Program-made: the position numbers and the translations under genes
Source: Cristatella mucedo
Taxonomy: Eukaryota; Bryozoa; Phylactolaemata; Cristatellidae
NCBI GenBank assembly: GCA_009760855.2
Contig: WPIO01000028.1
Span: 3,677,501 to 3,741,500 of the forward strand
Direction of reading: 5' to 3'
Length of the DNA: 64,000 nt
Shown here: positions 47,090 through 58,370 of the stretch, piece after piece
How positions within the stretch are numbered: the first letter of the stretch is position 1
Layout of the letters: every line of letters starts with the position of its first letter
The notes under the pieces: generated by a model
Told to the model about the DNA's origin: nothing
Seen by the model: only the letters and a program-made list of their open reading frames with translations
Databases searched by the model: none

Positions 47090-48045
47090 ATCGTTGCTCT
47101 CCGTTTATAGAACGTTGACTTACAGAGAGGGTATTCAGGCACACGGCATCGTCTATTATGCCAATGACACCTGGTTGTACTTATCATCCGAGCCCTTAGT
47201 CTCAGCTGAAGAAATTGACAAGCTGAAGGGCTTCCTTGCAGACTTTCAGCCCCGAATGGCAGCCAACTTCCTGAACTAAACGATACGGCAGTCCCGAATG
47301 TTGGCCAACTTCCTAAGCTAAACAAGGATAATACCGAACTTCTCACAACAAAACCCTATACGCTTGGAATAAGTGAGTTTGCTCTCCTAATTGGAAGTGC
47401 TGTAGTGTAGCCATCATTAGTACATCCAACCATTCAATCGTGTTTACTTTGCAGCAGATGTAAAGTGCCTAGAGAGAGATTGAGCTCTCTGAGGATGCTT
47501 TATCAAGGGTGTTATTACTACCATTATTATTATTACTATTATCATCATCGGTTCCTTGTAATTTAGGAGTGCACTTGGACGACTGCTTGACATTAAAAAG
47601 CTTTATACATAAGATCGACCCCACAGCAAGTCACCATGGTCGATCCATGTCGGAGATTAAGGACTACTTGCTTCAGAGCTTAGCAAAAGATCTAACTTCC
47701 TGGTTCTCTCTAGGCAACTATAGCTCACTAATGGTAGGGCTGCCGGAAAAAAGTATCAATAAGTCCCTACTGCTGCTGGTGAATGCGGTTGCCACGTTGC
47801 TCAATAAATCGAATAAATGCAGTCAGTCTCTCCTCTGCTAAAGAAGCAACGATTGTTACCTGTCGATCAACAGAAACAAAGCCAAATTCTTCCTTTGACC
47901 AATAGGGCCTGCCATGGCATGGCTCCATCGTATCTACCCAAACTATGGCATAAGTTAAACTAAACTTACAGCATATGTAAAGTGCCTAGAAAGGGATTAA
48001 GTTCTGGGAAGGTGCTATACACATGTATTATTACTATTATTCTTT
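47090..48045 (+). mobile_element. Third LINE family (C), with a family A tail nested in it
   Basis: The plus strand reads HGIVYYANDTWLYLS (YADD altered to YAND), IDKLKGFLADFQPRMAANFL and LGVHLDDCLTLKSFIHKID. It ends with the tail CATATGTAAAGTGCCTAG...GGTGCTATACACATG and ATTATTAC at 48045. A family A tail with (ATT)n (47420-47535) interrupts it. A short tandem duplication (GGCCAACTTCCT with flanking bases) lies at 47260-47325. Confidence 0.7.
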
Positions 48046-48214
48046 TAACTGCGCCTCCCTAATTCTCTGTGCTGCATGAGATAACTCTGTTGGCTATCAC
48101 ATCCGTACCAAAATCTACTAAAGCTTAGAGTGCTCTACAGAAAACTCGGCATAACACCCACCAAGCCTCAGTCGATTAGTGGAGTGAAACTCACACGTGC
48201 TAATGCACTCGTGT

Positions 48215-48223
48215 GCACACACA

Positions 48224-48266
<43 letters not shown>
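48215..48266. repeat. (CA)n microsatellite
   Basis: About 52 bp of CA with one AAAC break. Confidence 0.95.
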
Positions 48267-48267
<1 letters not shown>

Positions 48268-48532
48268 AAACAATACAATTTTGAAATTGAGCATGTCCCA
48301 TAACAAGAAGTCGCTGCTGATTTTTACTTGCTGGAGCTGACCCGTGGGGAGTGTCCTTACAATTTGCCTCTATAAATGCATTCTAATAGTTGAAAATTAA
48401 ATTTCACCAAATAAAGATATACATCAAGATAATAATAAAAGCGGGAAAGTGCAACACTTTGTTAGCAATCGATCCGGAATAAAAGAGAGTTCACACAGTA
48501 TATGCATACCTATCACACAGAAAAATAGTAAA

Positions 48533-48590
48533 CAGAGAGAGCCACACAGATAGAGAGCCACACAGATAGAGAGCCACACACGCAGAGACT
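48533..48590. repeat. Short tandem repeat, three units of about 17 bp
   Basis: The unit AGAGAGCCACACAGAT occurs three times, the last degenerating to CACACGCAGAG. It lies in intron 1 of the vWA gene. Confidence 0.85.
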
Positions 48591-49684
48591 TCCGAAGCTC
48601 ATTGAAAGCACATGCATTATTGCCCACTGCAACAGAGCAAGAAACTGACGAAGAAGCACCTTAGCATCATGACAATAACATTAATAACAGCTATTCTAAA
48701 ATGGCTTTCATTTTTCGCTTTTATTAATATTTGCTACACTTAGAAAGAGCTCCAAGGTTGCCCATTTGTAAGGTAGGTTCACCAGCTAGGTAAGTGGACA
48801 CACAGGCCTACCTATCCTCCAAAGCAAATTTGGAGTTTTCTGTTATGTTTCCAGGGGATAGGCTTGTATATCGATAATTGTGGTGCATGCATCACAGAAG
48901 CTAGTTCTAAACTCTTCGACAAGCCTGTCATGAATGGAACATATCTGAAAATCGTTTTTACGAGAACGAAATGGGCTATTGTCTGACCATATTTTAACCT
49001 CATCGCTCATCACAGAAGCTGAAAGGCACCCTTGCCTCACGAACGGAGCCGCAGGCGAGTGCTAGCTGCTGTCTGCATCTATCCAACTAATTGCTGACAG
49101 GCGGAGCTGGGATCAGATGGAGCTGCCGATGCTGTTGCTGCCAAAGGTGATACTCCCAGAGTGGCTGCACATGCTCAGGCCAAAGCCAAGTGGAGCACGA
49201 GCTGCTGCCACCGAGCTAGGCAGCAGAGTGGCAGGCTCATCTGCACCACGAGCCTGCCTGCCTTAAGCCTAGCCCGGAAAATCCATCACAGAAGGCAGCC
49301 AGCAAAGTCTGCCGGCAGGATCCAGCATGCACTGCCATGAGCCATCATTCATCGTCAATCAAGAACTTCGCCGAACCTGACGTGTAAAGGTCGTGTAAAG
49401 GTCCTTTCATCGAGCTATGGCTATCGAGCACGTGTGCCAATCAGGTCAGACCACCTAGGTCAGGCAACCAACTTACTCACACCTCGGATGCCGTGTGCTG
49501 GTTTAGTCGCTTAAATTACGCTTGCACTTGTCTTCACTACATAAGCAGCAGGCCCGGCTGACCCGGTACCTTTCCTCAGTGGGCACCGGTTTTCTTTTCT
49601 TTCCAATTTCTGAATCACACTCGGTTTGCCCATAACTACATTAGTACATTAGTGTTACCATCATTTAATTTAAGAAAATACTTT
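48591..49684. other. vWA gene intron 1, unassigned part
   Basis: Intronic sequence with no recognised repeat. CTGC/GCAG-rich stretches lie at 49070-49330. Confidence 0.45.
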
Positions 49685-50826
49685 CCCTCTTGGCAATGTG
49701 ATTGCCAAGCACAATCTAAGCTTTCACTTCTATGAGGGTGACACTCAGTTGCATCTTTGATTTGATTCCTCCCAGACCTCGAGCAAGTCGAATTCTCTCA
49801 ACTCCCTTGTTGCATGCATTGATGCCATCCGTGCATGGGTGGCAGCAAATTTTCTTAAGTTGGATGATGATAAAAATAACTTACTGGTTATCGGCAAACC
49901 AGGTGTGATCCAGAAATTGGAAAGGCTAATGCTCAACATTGGCTCTGCAAGCATATCTCCTGTTGAATCTGCACGAAATCTATGTGTCATGTTCCAAACT
50001 GACCTTTCGTTAGACGACCACATCAGCTCTACAATCAAGTCTGCCTACTTTCGGTTACGTAACATTGCTAAAATTCGGGCTTGCTTAGATAGGGATACCA
50101 CATCTAAATTGGTCCGTGTATTTGTGATATCCCGTCTTGACTTCTGCAACTCATTGCTTACTGGCTTACCGGCCTGTGCACACAGGCGCTTACAGCTAGT
50201 GCAAAACTCTGCAGTTAGGTATGTCTGTCGTGAGCGTCGCAGTTGCCACATCACACCACTTCTCACTGACCTGCACTGGCTACCAGTCAAGAAACGCATC
50301 GACTTCAAGGTTTTGTCGATCACTTTTACGTTGCTTCCTTCTTTGGCTCCAGCCAATTAATCAGATCTACTCCCCCACCAGGCAAAGCATCATACCACTT
50401 GGTTTTCGGAATCTAACTGTTTACTTATACCTAGAACAAATCTCAAATCATTTGGAGACCGTGCCTTTAGTTCGTATGCTCCCCAAGCGTGCAACTCACT
50501 CCCGACTTGCATCAAGACATCCCCTGACTTGACCACGTTTAAAGAAAAAATTAAAACCGCACCTAATCATAACAGCATTTAGTGGGTCCCAGTGATTCGT
50601 CCTTTATGTGCTTATGCATGCTGACACTGTTGCATGCTGCCACTAACCACACATGCATGCTGATCCTGTGCATGTCACCCGTAACCATGAGATTCATGTT
50701 GTTTATCAAGCATGACACCAATCACCATTCAATCGTGTTTCCTTTGCAGCAGATTTTAAGCGCCTAGACAGAGATTGAGTTATTTGAGGGTGCTTTACCA
50801 AGTGTATTATTATTATTATTATTATG
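49685..50826 (+). mobile_element. Family A LINE, RT C-terminal half plus 3' UTR
   Basis: It starts at the RT palm end (FHFYEGDTQLHL; YADD altered to YEGD). A frame of 173 codons follows: AANFLKLDDDKNNLLVIGK, SLDDHISSTIKSAYFRL, FVISRLDFCNSLLTGLP, LHWLPVKKRIDFKVLS. It then stops, and frameshifted C-terminal motifs, the 3' UTR block, the hairpin and (ATT)n follow. It lies in intron 1 of the vWA gene, antisense, about 180 bp past exon 1. Confidence 0.88.
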
Positions 50827-51003
50827 CTACCATACAATGGAGGCTAAGGTTATGAATAAAAAATATCTGTATCTAGGGCGTACCCTAGATACAGTCACCA
50901 CAGATGAAGCAGCAGCCGCTGCACAGGCTTTCCCCGGCAGCAAGTGCGGGTTGGCAGCAGGCACACAGGAAGCAAACAAAGTCCAACTGAGATGAGCGCT
51001 AAC

Positions 51004-51214
51004 CTGCTGCTGCTGCAGTGCTTCCACGGCCGGTGCCACGCATGCTTTCAAAATCGCCTGAGGGCGGAGGCGGTGGAGGCCCACCGGCTGCTGTCAATGC
51101 ATGCGCTGCAAGGCTGACGGCCAGCAAAAGGCGTGCTACAATGAACACGAAGAGACTATTAGGATGGGCACAGTTAGATGCAACGGGAACAGTTAGATGC
51201 AATGCGCGCAGCAT
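51004..51214 (-). CDS. vWA gene exon 1: signal peptide and proline-rich linker
   Basis: This exon encodes residues 1-70 plus the first base of codon 71. The chosen ATG at 51214 gives a fairly long N-terminal stretch, then a hydrophobic core at residues 21-37 (LFVFIVARLLLAVSLAA) and a plausible cleavage site near HALTA-AGG. Six prolines follow at 46-51, then a Gly/Ser/Ala linker. An in-frame ATG also exists at 51364, so the start is uncertain. The donor is CAG|GTTAGC, and the frame hits a stop at once if it is not spliced. Its phase-1 end supplies the G that completes GGA with exon 2. The link to exon 2 across an 8.5 kb intron rests on this phase match, on the domain logic (secretion signal before extracellular domains) and on the lack of a better candidate. 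It is therefore weaker than the other junctions. Confidence 0.5.
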
Positions 51215-51364
51215 GGCCAGAGGGAAATGGTCTACATGCGGCACATTCGCAAGCACTCTAACTAGCTGCGTAGATACTGTACGCAGCTGTGAGCCAGTCA
51301 CATTTCTTAATGAAGCCAATGGGTAGTGGCTGCTTTCGTGCAGGTTCCACACGCGCCAGCGCAT

Positions 51365-53024
51365 GGGGCCCTAGCATGGAGCTGACAAGCAACCAGCACG
51401 ACAGTCGGCTCAGCTGTTACAGCTCTGCACTGCGCATGCCCTCATGCAATCACTTAGGATGCACGACATGTTGCAACAATATTTAGCACTTCGTATGGAA
51501 AATACTGCTGGTCATTCTATGCGCATAGAAAAACCAAGATGCCATGAATATATACATACGGTCATTAAATTAAGAATATATATTGCTAACAAAACAATCA
51601 AGATTTCAAATTATGTGGTACAAGAGGTCACTGCCTGTGGACTCGCTTCACTGAATCATAGTGGAGGTAGTCATTGAATGGTCTCAGAAGACAATGCTTT
51701 TCCATCTTGCCGCGTGAATGAAGTTCGCCATCTTGCCACATTACAGATGTACGGAAGGACTTTCTCGCTTTAATTAGATAGAGACTGTACGCCACATATT
51801 CCCCATATATGCATTCATGAAATTCATCCAAAAAAATTCTTGTACCCAGGGGTGCAGATCGAGAGTAGAATCAGAAGCAGAAGGATCGTGAGATCAGTCC
51901 TTAACTGGATCGTACGATCGCCTGGAGTAAGGCCTACCTTCGGATCTTTGCAAGCCAGAGTCTTATCAGCCCCCCCCCCCGTGAGAACTTTGGGCAGCCT
52001 GGTATGGATAGACCATAATCACCATGCTTATTTCACCTACAGCTATTCCCAATTACAACGGAATAAACTCGGTTGCAAAAGCTCCGAGGCTTCTCCAAGT
52101 ACATCTCTTGCCTGACTGGCACTCAGTGCATTTGATGTTTCCACACAGCGCAAGCTACACAGGAGATTGAATTGCCACAAGAGCTGACACCATTGCTTTT
52201 AAGTCATAGGTCTGGCTAGGTTATTTTGTGGATGAACGGTTTTCATTTTGTCTGCCCCTAATGCTTCGGCCACATAACCTACGATAGCCCATACTAGTAA
52301 GATTAGAGTAGAGATTACTACTGTGCCGCGCCAGAGTGTCATCAATTTAGTACCTGAAGCAGCAGGCAGAAGCAAATATTAACCAGCGACGAGGAGATAA
52401 GGCATTATGGCAAGGCATCCTGAGAACCAAGGTAAGCTATGACAAAACTGTTGGTTTTTATCAAACATTAGAAATGTTTGCAGTCAGCCAGTGCTAACAC
52501 GATTGTTTGCACGTTGCACAATAAGATTCTAGTGCTTGCTTGGCAAGCTGCTAATTGCACACCTATGACCAGCACGATACACTGGCAAACGCCCACAGGA
52601 CGGCTCGAGTTAGCACACCCACTGCACCGAAGGCCAGCCCTGTCTGAACAGTCAGCCGAGTCTGAATCATGTTTCAGTCAAATAAAGTGGTTTTTTACTA
52701 GTGATTGATACTTTCTGAGTATCGGCAACTGCACATGACATTATCATAGGGCTCTTTAATATTTGCAATGCTATATAAATCTAAGGGAGTCTAAGAATTG
52801 AGTCTGATAACGGCTGGTCCTTAGCGGTAGATCTCGATCAGCTGCTCGTATTGACTTGTCGGAGAGATGCTGTTCTCCTATATGCTGTTTGGATTTGTAT
52901 CTCAGGTGTGGATACTATTGATTGCACTTGCGCTCGGCTGTCTGCATATCTATGCATGGAGACTGCATCTACGACTCATTTTAGCAGTGTTTGGAGGCAC
53001 TAGTTCTATCACTGTGGTCACAAA
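51365..53024. other. Upstream of the vWA gene, nothing firm
   Basis: The promoter of the vWA gene may lie here, but no TATA box or CpG island was seen. A hydrophobic plus-strand frame at 52867-53073 (starting MLFSYMLFGFVSQVWIL) runs into the LINE duplicate and is probably chance. Confidence 0.4.
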
Positions 53025-53427
53025 GTTGTCTGCAATAGCTTGCAAGTACCTGAGTCCAATCCAGACTTTTTAAGTATCGGTTGAATGATCGCACATTTTT
53101 AAAGACTTTATAACTACTCCTCTATTTAGAGAAGCATTAACAGCCCGGTTACGGCTGACCTAAGTTTGTCCGCCCGTGAAGAGGTTTTGAGGGGGCAGTT
53201 TTTATTGCTAGATTTAATCAAGGTAACCACTTCATATACAGAAATCTCGGAAATAAGGGAGGCCATCTGTTACGGCTCTACACTTGCTTTTGTCGGAGGT
53301 GGCTTTGTGGAGGCACGAGTATGTGCAATTTTTTCAACGAAGGTGGAAAACTTGTCGGCTAAACAGTGAATGTATGGGGTTGTGAGACCGCTCTGAAATG
53401 TCAAGCAAAAGATCCACTTTCATGCAA
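53025..53427 (-). mobile_element. Inverted duplicate of a family B LINE segment, arm 1
   Basis: It is virtually identical to the reverse complement of 55779-56179. A 67-codon frame on one arm is residue-for-residue identical on the other. A 28-bp tandem duplication (GATCCACTTTCATGCAAATT units, 53410-53460) sits at its right edge. Confidence 0.9.
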
Positions 53428-53489
53428 ATTTGTTAAAAGATCCACTTTCATGCAAATTTGCACTAGTTACTTACAGTTTTGTGCAACAC

Positions 53490-53497
53490 ACTTGCAC

Positions 53498-53532
<35 letters not shown>
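53490..53532. repeat. (CA)n microsatellite
   Basis: A CA run with a short CGCGCG interruption. Confidence 0.9.
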
Positions 53533-54584
53533 TATGCAAAAACTCACGCAAATAAACATATGCACACACAACCTGTATGAGTGGCCAAAATACCTTCCGC
53601 GCTAAGATTGGGCGCTAGGATATGCCTGAGGCAAAAGATCGCCCATAAGCTGGTGAATATCAACGATGACCACTGCAAGCAAGCGCACACACATAGAGAG
53701 ATTTCGAAGATAGTGGCAGGCCAATAGGATGTTTAAAATTCGTGCTTGCTGGTACTCAATCCTCAAGTGACCCAGCACTGCAACTGTGCTAAACAACTTG
53801 CCAACCATGTAACACAGACTGTGCACAGCATTGGAGATGCTGCTATACTGAGATTGCCTACAAAGATAGTCTATTAACCTTTAGCGATTTCTCAGTGCCA
53901 GAAGAAAAAATGTGTTGCCAACACAAGTCGGAGGATCGTATGCATAGGTGTGTGTGTTTGGGCATGCATATGTACGACGAACTTGGTGCGTTTCCCTCTC
54001 TCTGTGTAACTAAGCTAGACGGATGTATACCAGACCTACTCAGCTGAGAATAAACTATGCCATGCTAAAGCTGCAGACAAGCTCCACCGACCCATCCACC
54101 CAGCTGCTTAAGCAGCTACTGAGCAAGCAGCAAGTATTCGCTATGAGCAAAAGTGCTGCAAAAGTGTGCAGCCAGTCCACAGCCAGCCAAGTGTAGCAGC
54201 TCACGCTAATAGCATAAGCTGCAATATTTTTTTTATCTAGTTAGGATTGAATAATAAAGACTATTAAACGCTTGAAGCTCAGTCGCTGAGCCCGATTATA
54301 AAGCAAATTAAGTCCACCTTGCCATTTCGTTTGTGCCTCGGCAATAGTAAACTTCCAGAGTACAATGGGTATGTCAAGAATTTGCTCCCCAAGATCACCG
54401 TTGAACCACATTAAGGTAAATATTGGTTTGTTACTGCATTCCAATACTTTGAAACATTCTGTTCATTGTTTACTAACGCCCTGTTGCAAAGATGGGACTG
54501 GTATGCATTAATAGTGCTTGGTTGAACCGAATGGGAGTTGAAGCGATCTTCCATTTGCTGCATAGAAAACTTATTGTTGTAGCA

Positions 54585-54660
54585 GTAGTTCGAGGACAGA
54601 ACCCGAGATCCGTAAAAGGCTGGGGCGTTCACCTACACACTGTTGAGCGCATCGCACGCC
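54585..54660 (-). mobile_element. Possible tRNA-like SINE head
   Basis: Minus strand: GGCGTGCGATGCGCTCAAC, CCAGCCTTTTACGGATC and the weak B-box CGGGTTCTGTCC. It resembles the other heads loosely and no body was recognised. Confidence 0.3.
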
Positions 54661-55539
54661 AACTAGGTAGACCGGAAGTCGGCATTCTCCGGTCTTTAAC
54701 CTAGCTAGTATTCCAGCCGGGCCCAATGCCCTCTGGCTATTTATTGCAGGATCCGGCCTAATTGAATTGTCGTCGTTTTGTTCTCCTTCATTACTGCTGA
54801 TTGCAGCTCAAGCTGTGCCCCCCCCCCCGTTTATTTATAGAACTGATATCATGCGCTTGTATGAAACAGAAGCGCCTGACTGGGAAACCATGATACATTT
54901 CCACCCCCACAATTGCTGTTCGCCTCTGAGCGTTAGTTGTGATAGTTTGTTTGATCATCCGGCCACGCCTAATTCGCCGGCCTGGTTGAGTGTGCCTGGT
55001 TTCTTCTGGCTGAGTGTGCCTTCTTAACTTCCTGAAATGGCCTAGTAGTCAAAATGTTTGCCAACCACTGGAGTAGACAAATACAGTTTGTGACAAGCCG
55101 GATGTTACCACTGTTCCTCCCTCTTTGCTTCAGCTGTTGGCTGTAGCTGCGCATACTCAGCTGTTCCATATTAATCGCTCACTACAGTCATTTATAGCCT
55201 ACTTGACATAAAAGGTAGAAGACTTAAAGTAGACGTAGTCGACGTGTAGACAAGTAGACCATTGCTCAATCTAATTTACTGTTTCTACTCCGACATTTCA
55301 ACAAGGCATAATTAAGTTTTTTCAGCAAATCAACTTAATAAGCATGAACACAGAGATATTGTTTAATCTGTTTGCAATGCAGGTCTTGTTTACCTTAACC
55401 CAGACTCTACCGATAGCCTAATACTCTCATTGATGCAGTGAACTCAAAACTAAGCAGTTCCCTAGAAGAGCATTGTCCTCCTAAAGTCTGCCCGTCTGTC
55501 CACAGAGTGGTGGACACTTGTCTTTATTGACCAGCACAT

Positions 55540-57410
55540 TAAAAGATGCTCCGTTGAAAACGCAGGCTTAAACACAAGACTACACCAATGTATTCATATA
55601 CCAGCTTATAAAAAGACCAGGGTTCTTTCTTCACTCGCGAAAACTTTAGTCTTGCCAGTTCGACCCAAAACAAATTACCATTCAATTGCATTTCACTTTA
55701 CAGCAAATGTAAAGCGCCTAGAGAGAGATTAAGTTCTCTGAGGGCACTTTATCAAGTGAATTAATATTATTATTATTATTGCATGAAAGTGGATCTTTTG
55801 CTTGACATTTCAGAGCGGTCTCACAACCCCATACATTCACTGTTTAGCCGACAAGTTTTCCACCTTCGTTGAAAAAATTGCACATACTCGTGCCTCCACA
55901 AAGCCACCTCCGACAAAAGCAAGTGTAGAGCCGTAACAGATGGCCTCCCTTATTTCCGAGATTTCTGTATATGAAGTGGTTACCTTGATTAAATCTAGCA
56001 ATAAAAACTGCCCCCTCAAAACCTCTTCACGGGCGGACAAACTTAGGTCAGCCGTAACCGGGCTGTTAATGCTTCTCTAAATAGAGGAGTAGTTATAAAG
56101 TCTTTAAAAATGTGCGATCATTCAACCGATACTTAAAAAGTCTGGATTGGACTCAGGTACTTGCAAGCTATCACAGACAGTCCCCCTTCGTCTTTTGTCC
56201 AGGATTCTCGAAAAAAGATTGTTGCTAAGCAGCTCGTAGAATATGATGACAAAAATGAATCTTCGAATAGATTTCAGTCGGGATTCAAGCGACACCACTC
56301 CACTGAGACTGCTTTCTTCCATGCTGCCATAGACATCCTGAGGAGCAACGATGATGGCAGCTCACTGTTCCTGCTCGATCTATTAGCTTCGCTTGACGCT
56401 ATCGATCTCGATATCCTAACAAGATTGAGAACTAGGATCGGTCTGGTAGATGAAGCTCAAGCATGGTTCGAATTGTACTTGTCCGATATGTACTCAATCC
56501 CTGTCGTGTGGTGTCAAAGTCTCACCCACCACACCAGTCACCTGTTGAGGTTCGCTCTAGCTACTTCTACTTTGCTATTCTCTAGTTACATAGAGCTTCT
56601 TGAAAAAGCGCTTCCAACCCAACGGGATCGGCTATCACTTCTATATTTATGACCTATATCAGCTGTGTTTGCAATTTAGTCTATTATAATTAGCTGCGGT
56701 GACTAATAAACTGAACATCTACCTTGCACAAATTCAGTCTTGGATGTCGGGAAATTATTTTAAACCAAACAATGTTAAACCAAACTCCTACTCATAGGAA
56801 ACCCAAAGTGTACGGCTGGACTAGGAGACTTTGCTGTTATATTTGGTGATGATGCAGTACGACGGACGAGCCATCATATGCTCTGAATTAAAGTTTCATC
56901 TTTGACAACTGTTTTCTTCTTTGATAACTGTTTCTGCAGTTTTGGCAGGACTGCCGAAAAGTCAATAAGCCTCTTCACCTGTGGATGAATGTGGCTGCAA
57001 GGTTAATCATACAATCCCAGAGGTTCAGCCGTATTTCCTTTGGTGAAGGAGCTGCAGTGGCTTGCGGTCGATCGGGGGATTTATAGTAAAAGATTTTTAT
57101 TCTGACCCATAAGGCCCACCATTACTTGCCTCTTTCATACTTACCTGAACTGCTTCACCCGTTTCAGCCTATTTGCACCCTAAGTTCTCTATTTGCACTA
57201 TATTAGCTGTTCCATTCTTATGCTTAAATACTGTTGTTGCTCTGCAGGTCCTAAACTACCAAATGGACTTCCACAATTCCTATGCAATATTTTTTTCTCT
57301 TACTGCAGACTGTGGCACATCCTTAACAGCCGCCGTGAGATAATGCTTCCACATTACGCTTTTTCGGTTGCTTTTCTGACACAGTTTCCTGCTTAATCTT
57401 TGATTCCTTA
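55540..57410 (+). mobile_element. Family B LINE, long decayed copy with an inserted family A tail
   Basis: Family B motifs run in order along about 1.9 kb: SLAKTLVLPVRPKQI (55630), the segment shared with arm 1 (55779-56179), SGFKRHHSTETAFFHAAIDI, SLFLLDLLASLDAIDLD, ARTRIGLVDEAQAWF-like sequence, and SYLPELLHPFQPICTL near 57130, then the end of ORF2. Many stops and frameshifts are present. A family A tail with (ATT)n interrupts it at 55671-55778. This is the longest B copy in the window. Confidence 0.85.
55671..55778 (+). mobile_element. Family A LINE 3' tail inserted in family B
   Basis: The segment ACCATTCAATTGCATTTCAC, AAAGCGCCTAGAGAGAGATT, TTCTCTGAGGGCACTTTATC and (ATT)n is only about 108 bp, a severely truncated copy between two pieces of family B. 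Confidence 0.8.
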
Positions 57411-57719
57411 TGATTGGCTGCCTTCTGGAAAAGTCAAGATCTGACCCCCTTCGTGGTTTGATCCTGGCTGTGCCTACATCTAGGTCAAGTTAAGCTATTC
57501 CACACCAGTCCTTGTTCCCTCGGGCTGTAAGAGCTTTTAGTAAGGACTTAAAGGCAGGTACTTAATCTTCTTGTGCGACTTCCCTAGCACAACCTGCAGA
57601 TACTGTTCGAGCTCTTCCTGTCTGCTCCACCTGCTACAAAGGCAGCATCTCAGGTCTCTCTAGTCATGTTTGCATAGATCAAGTGCTCGCCAGCAATGTC
57701 CCTTGAGTTCAGCTTGCTC

Positions 57720-57832
57720 TACAGTATCGCAGATGAAAATAATAATAATTATAATAATAATAAGCATTCAAATAGCACCTTAAGACAATTAAAGTGTCGG
57801 TACGTTTTCTTATAATAATAATAGCAATAATT
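57720..57832. repeat. AAT-rich tracts
   Basis: Two ATAATAATA stretches flank a GCATTCAAATAGCACCTTAA segment that may be another decayed tail on the minus strand. They abut the (ATT)n end of the next LINE. Confidence 0.6.
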
Positions 57833-58370
57833 ATAAAAAAGCACTTGATAAAGCGCCCTCAGAGAACTCAATCTCTTTCTAGTCGCTTTACATTTGCAGC
57901 AAAGGGAGACACGATTGAATCGTGAGTAATATCATGCTTGATAAACAACAGAAATAACATGGTTAGGGGTGACATGCACAGGGTCAGCATGCAAATGTGG
58001 TTAGTGGCAGAATGCACAGTGTCAGCATGCATAAGCACATGAAGGACGAATCACAGGGACCCACTAAATGCTGTCCTAAATAGGTGTTTTTAAGTTCTTT
58101 TTAAATGCGGTCAAGTCAGGGGATGTTCTGCCGCAGGTCGGGAGTGAGTTCCAGGCTTTGGGAGCATACGAACTAAATGCACAGTCTCCAAAGAATTTGA
58201 GGTTTGTACGAGGCATTGGTGTACTGTTGGATTCCAAAAAGCGGGTGGTACGATGCTTGGCCTGATGGGGTAGTATATCTGACAGATAGGCTGGAGCCAA
58301 AGCATGAAGTGACCTAAAAGTGAGCGACAAAACCTTGAAGTCGATCCGTTGCTGACTGGTAGCCAGTATG
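57833..58370 (-). mobile_element. Family A LINE, ORF2 end plus 3' UTR
   Basis: Minus strand: QQRIDFKVLSLTFRSLHALA, AYLSDILPHQAKHRTTRF, KFFGDCAFSSYAPKAWNSL and TAFKKNLKTPI stop. The 3' UTR block, hairpin (AAAGCGACTAGAAAGAGATT...GGGCGCTTTATC) and AT-rich tail follow. Confidence 0.88.

Larger units (their letters stand above)
33578..51214 (-). other. Six-exon gene for a secreted protein with two vWA domains
   Basis: This is the whole-gene span on the minus strand. Exons at 51214-51004, 42532-42310, 40648-40431, 37765-37628, 36896-36747 and 34077-33578 add up to 1440 nt, giving 479 residues plus a stop with every junction phase matching (1, 2, 1, 1, 1). Residues 1-43 look like a signal peptide, 74-262 form vWA domain 1 and 283-466 form vWA domain 2, each bounded by a cysteine near both ends. 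Paired vWA domains of this kind occur in matrilins, collagen VI/XII-like proteins and related matrix adhesion proteins, so a secreted matrix role is inferred. No transmembrane segment follows the signal peptide. Introns of about 8.5, 1.7, 2.7, 0.7 and 2.7 kb are packed with LINE, SINE and DNA-transposon pieces. No promoter was recognised. The nearest AATAAA on this strand (32806-32801) lies about 770 bp past the stop, inside a LINE fragment. The gene could have more 5' exons. Confidence 0.8.

Noticed and set aside
53166-53369. 67-codon frame found identically at two places
   Set aside because: It is antisense to family B LINE coding sequence inside an inverted duplication; the LINE strand accounts for it.
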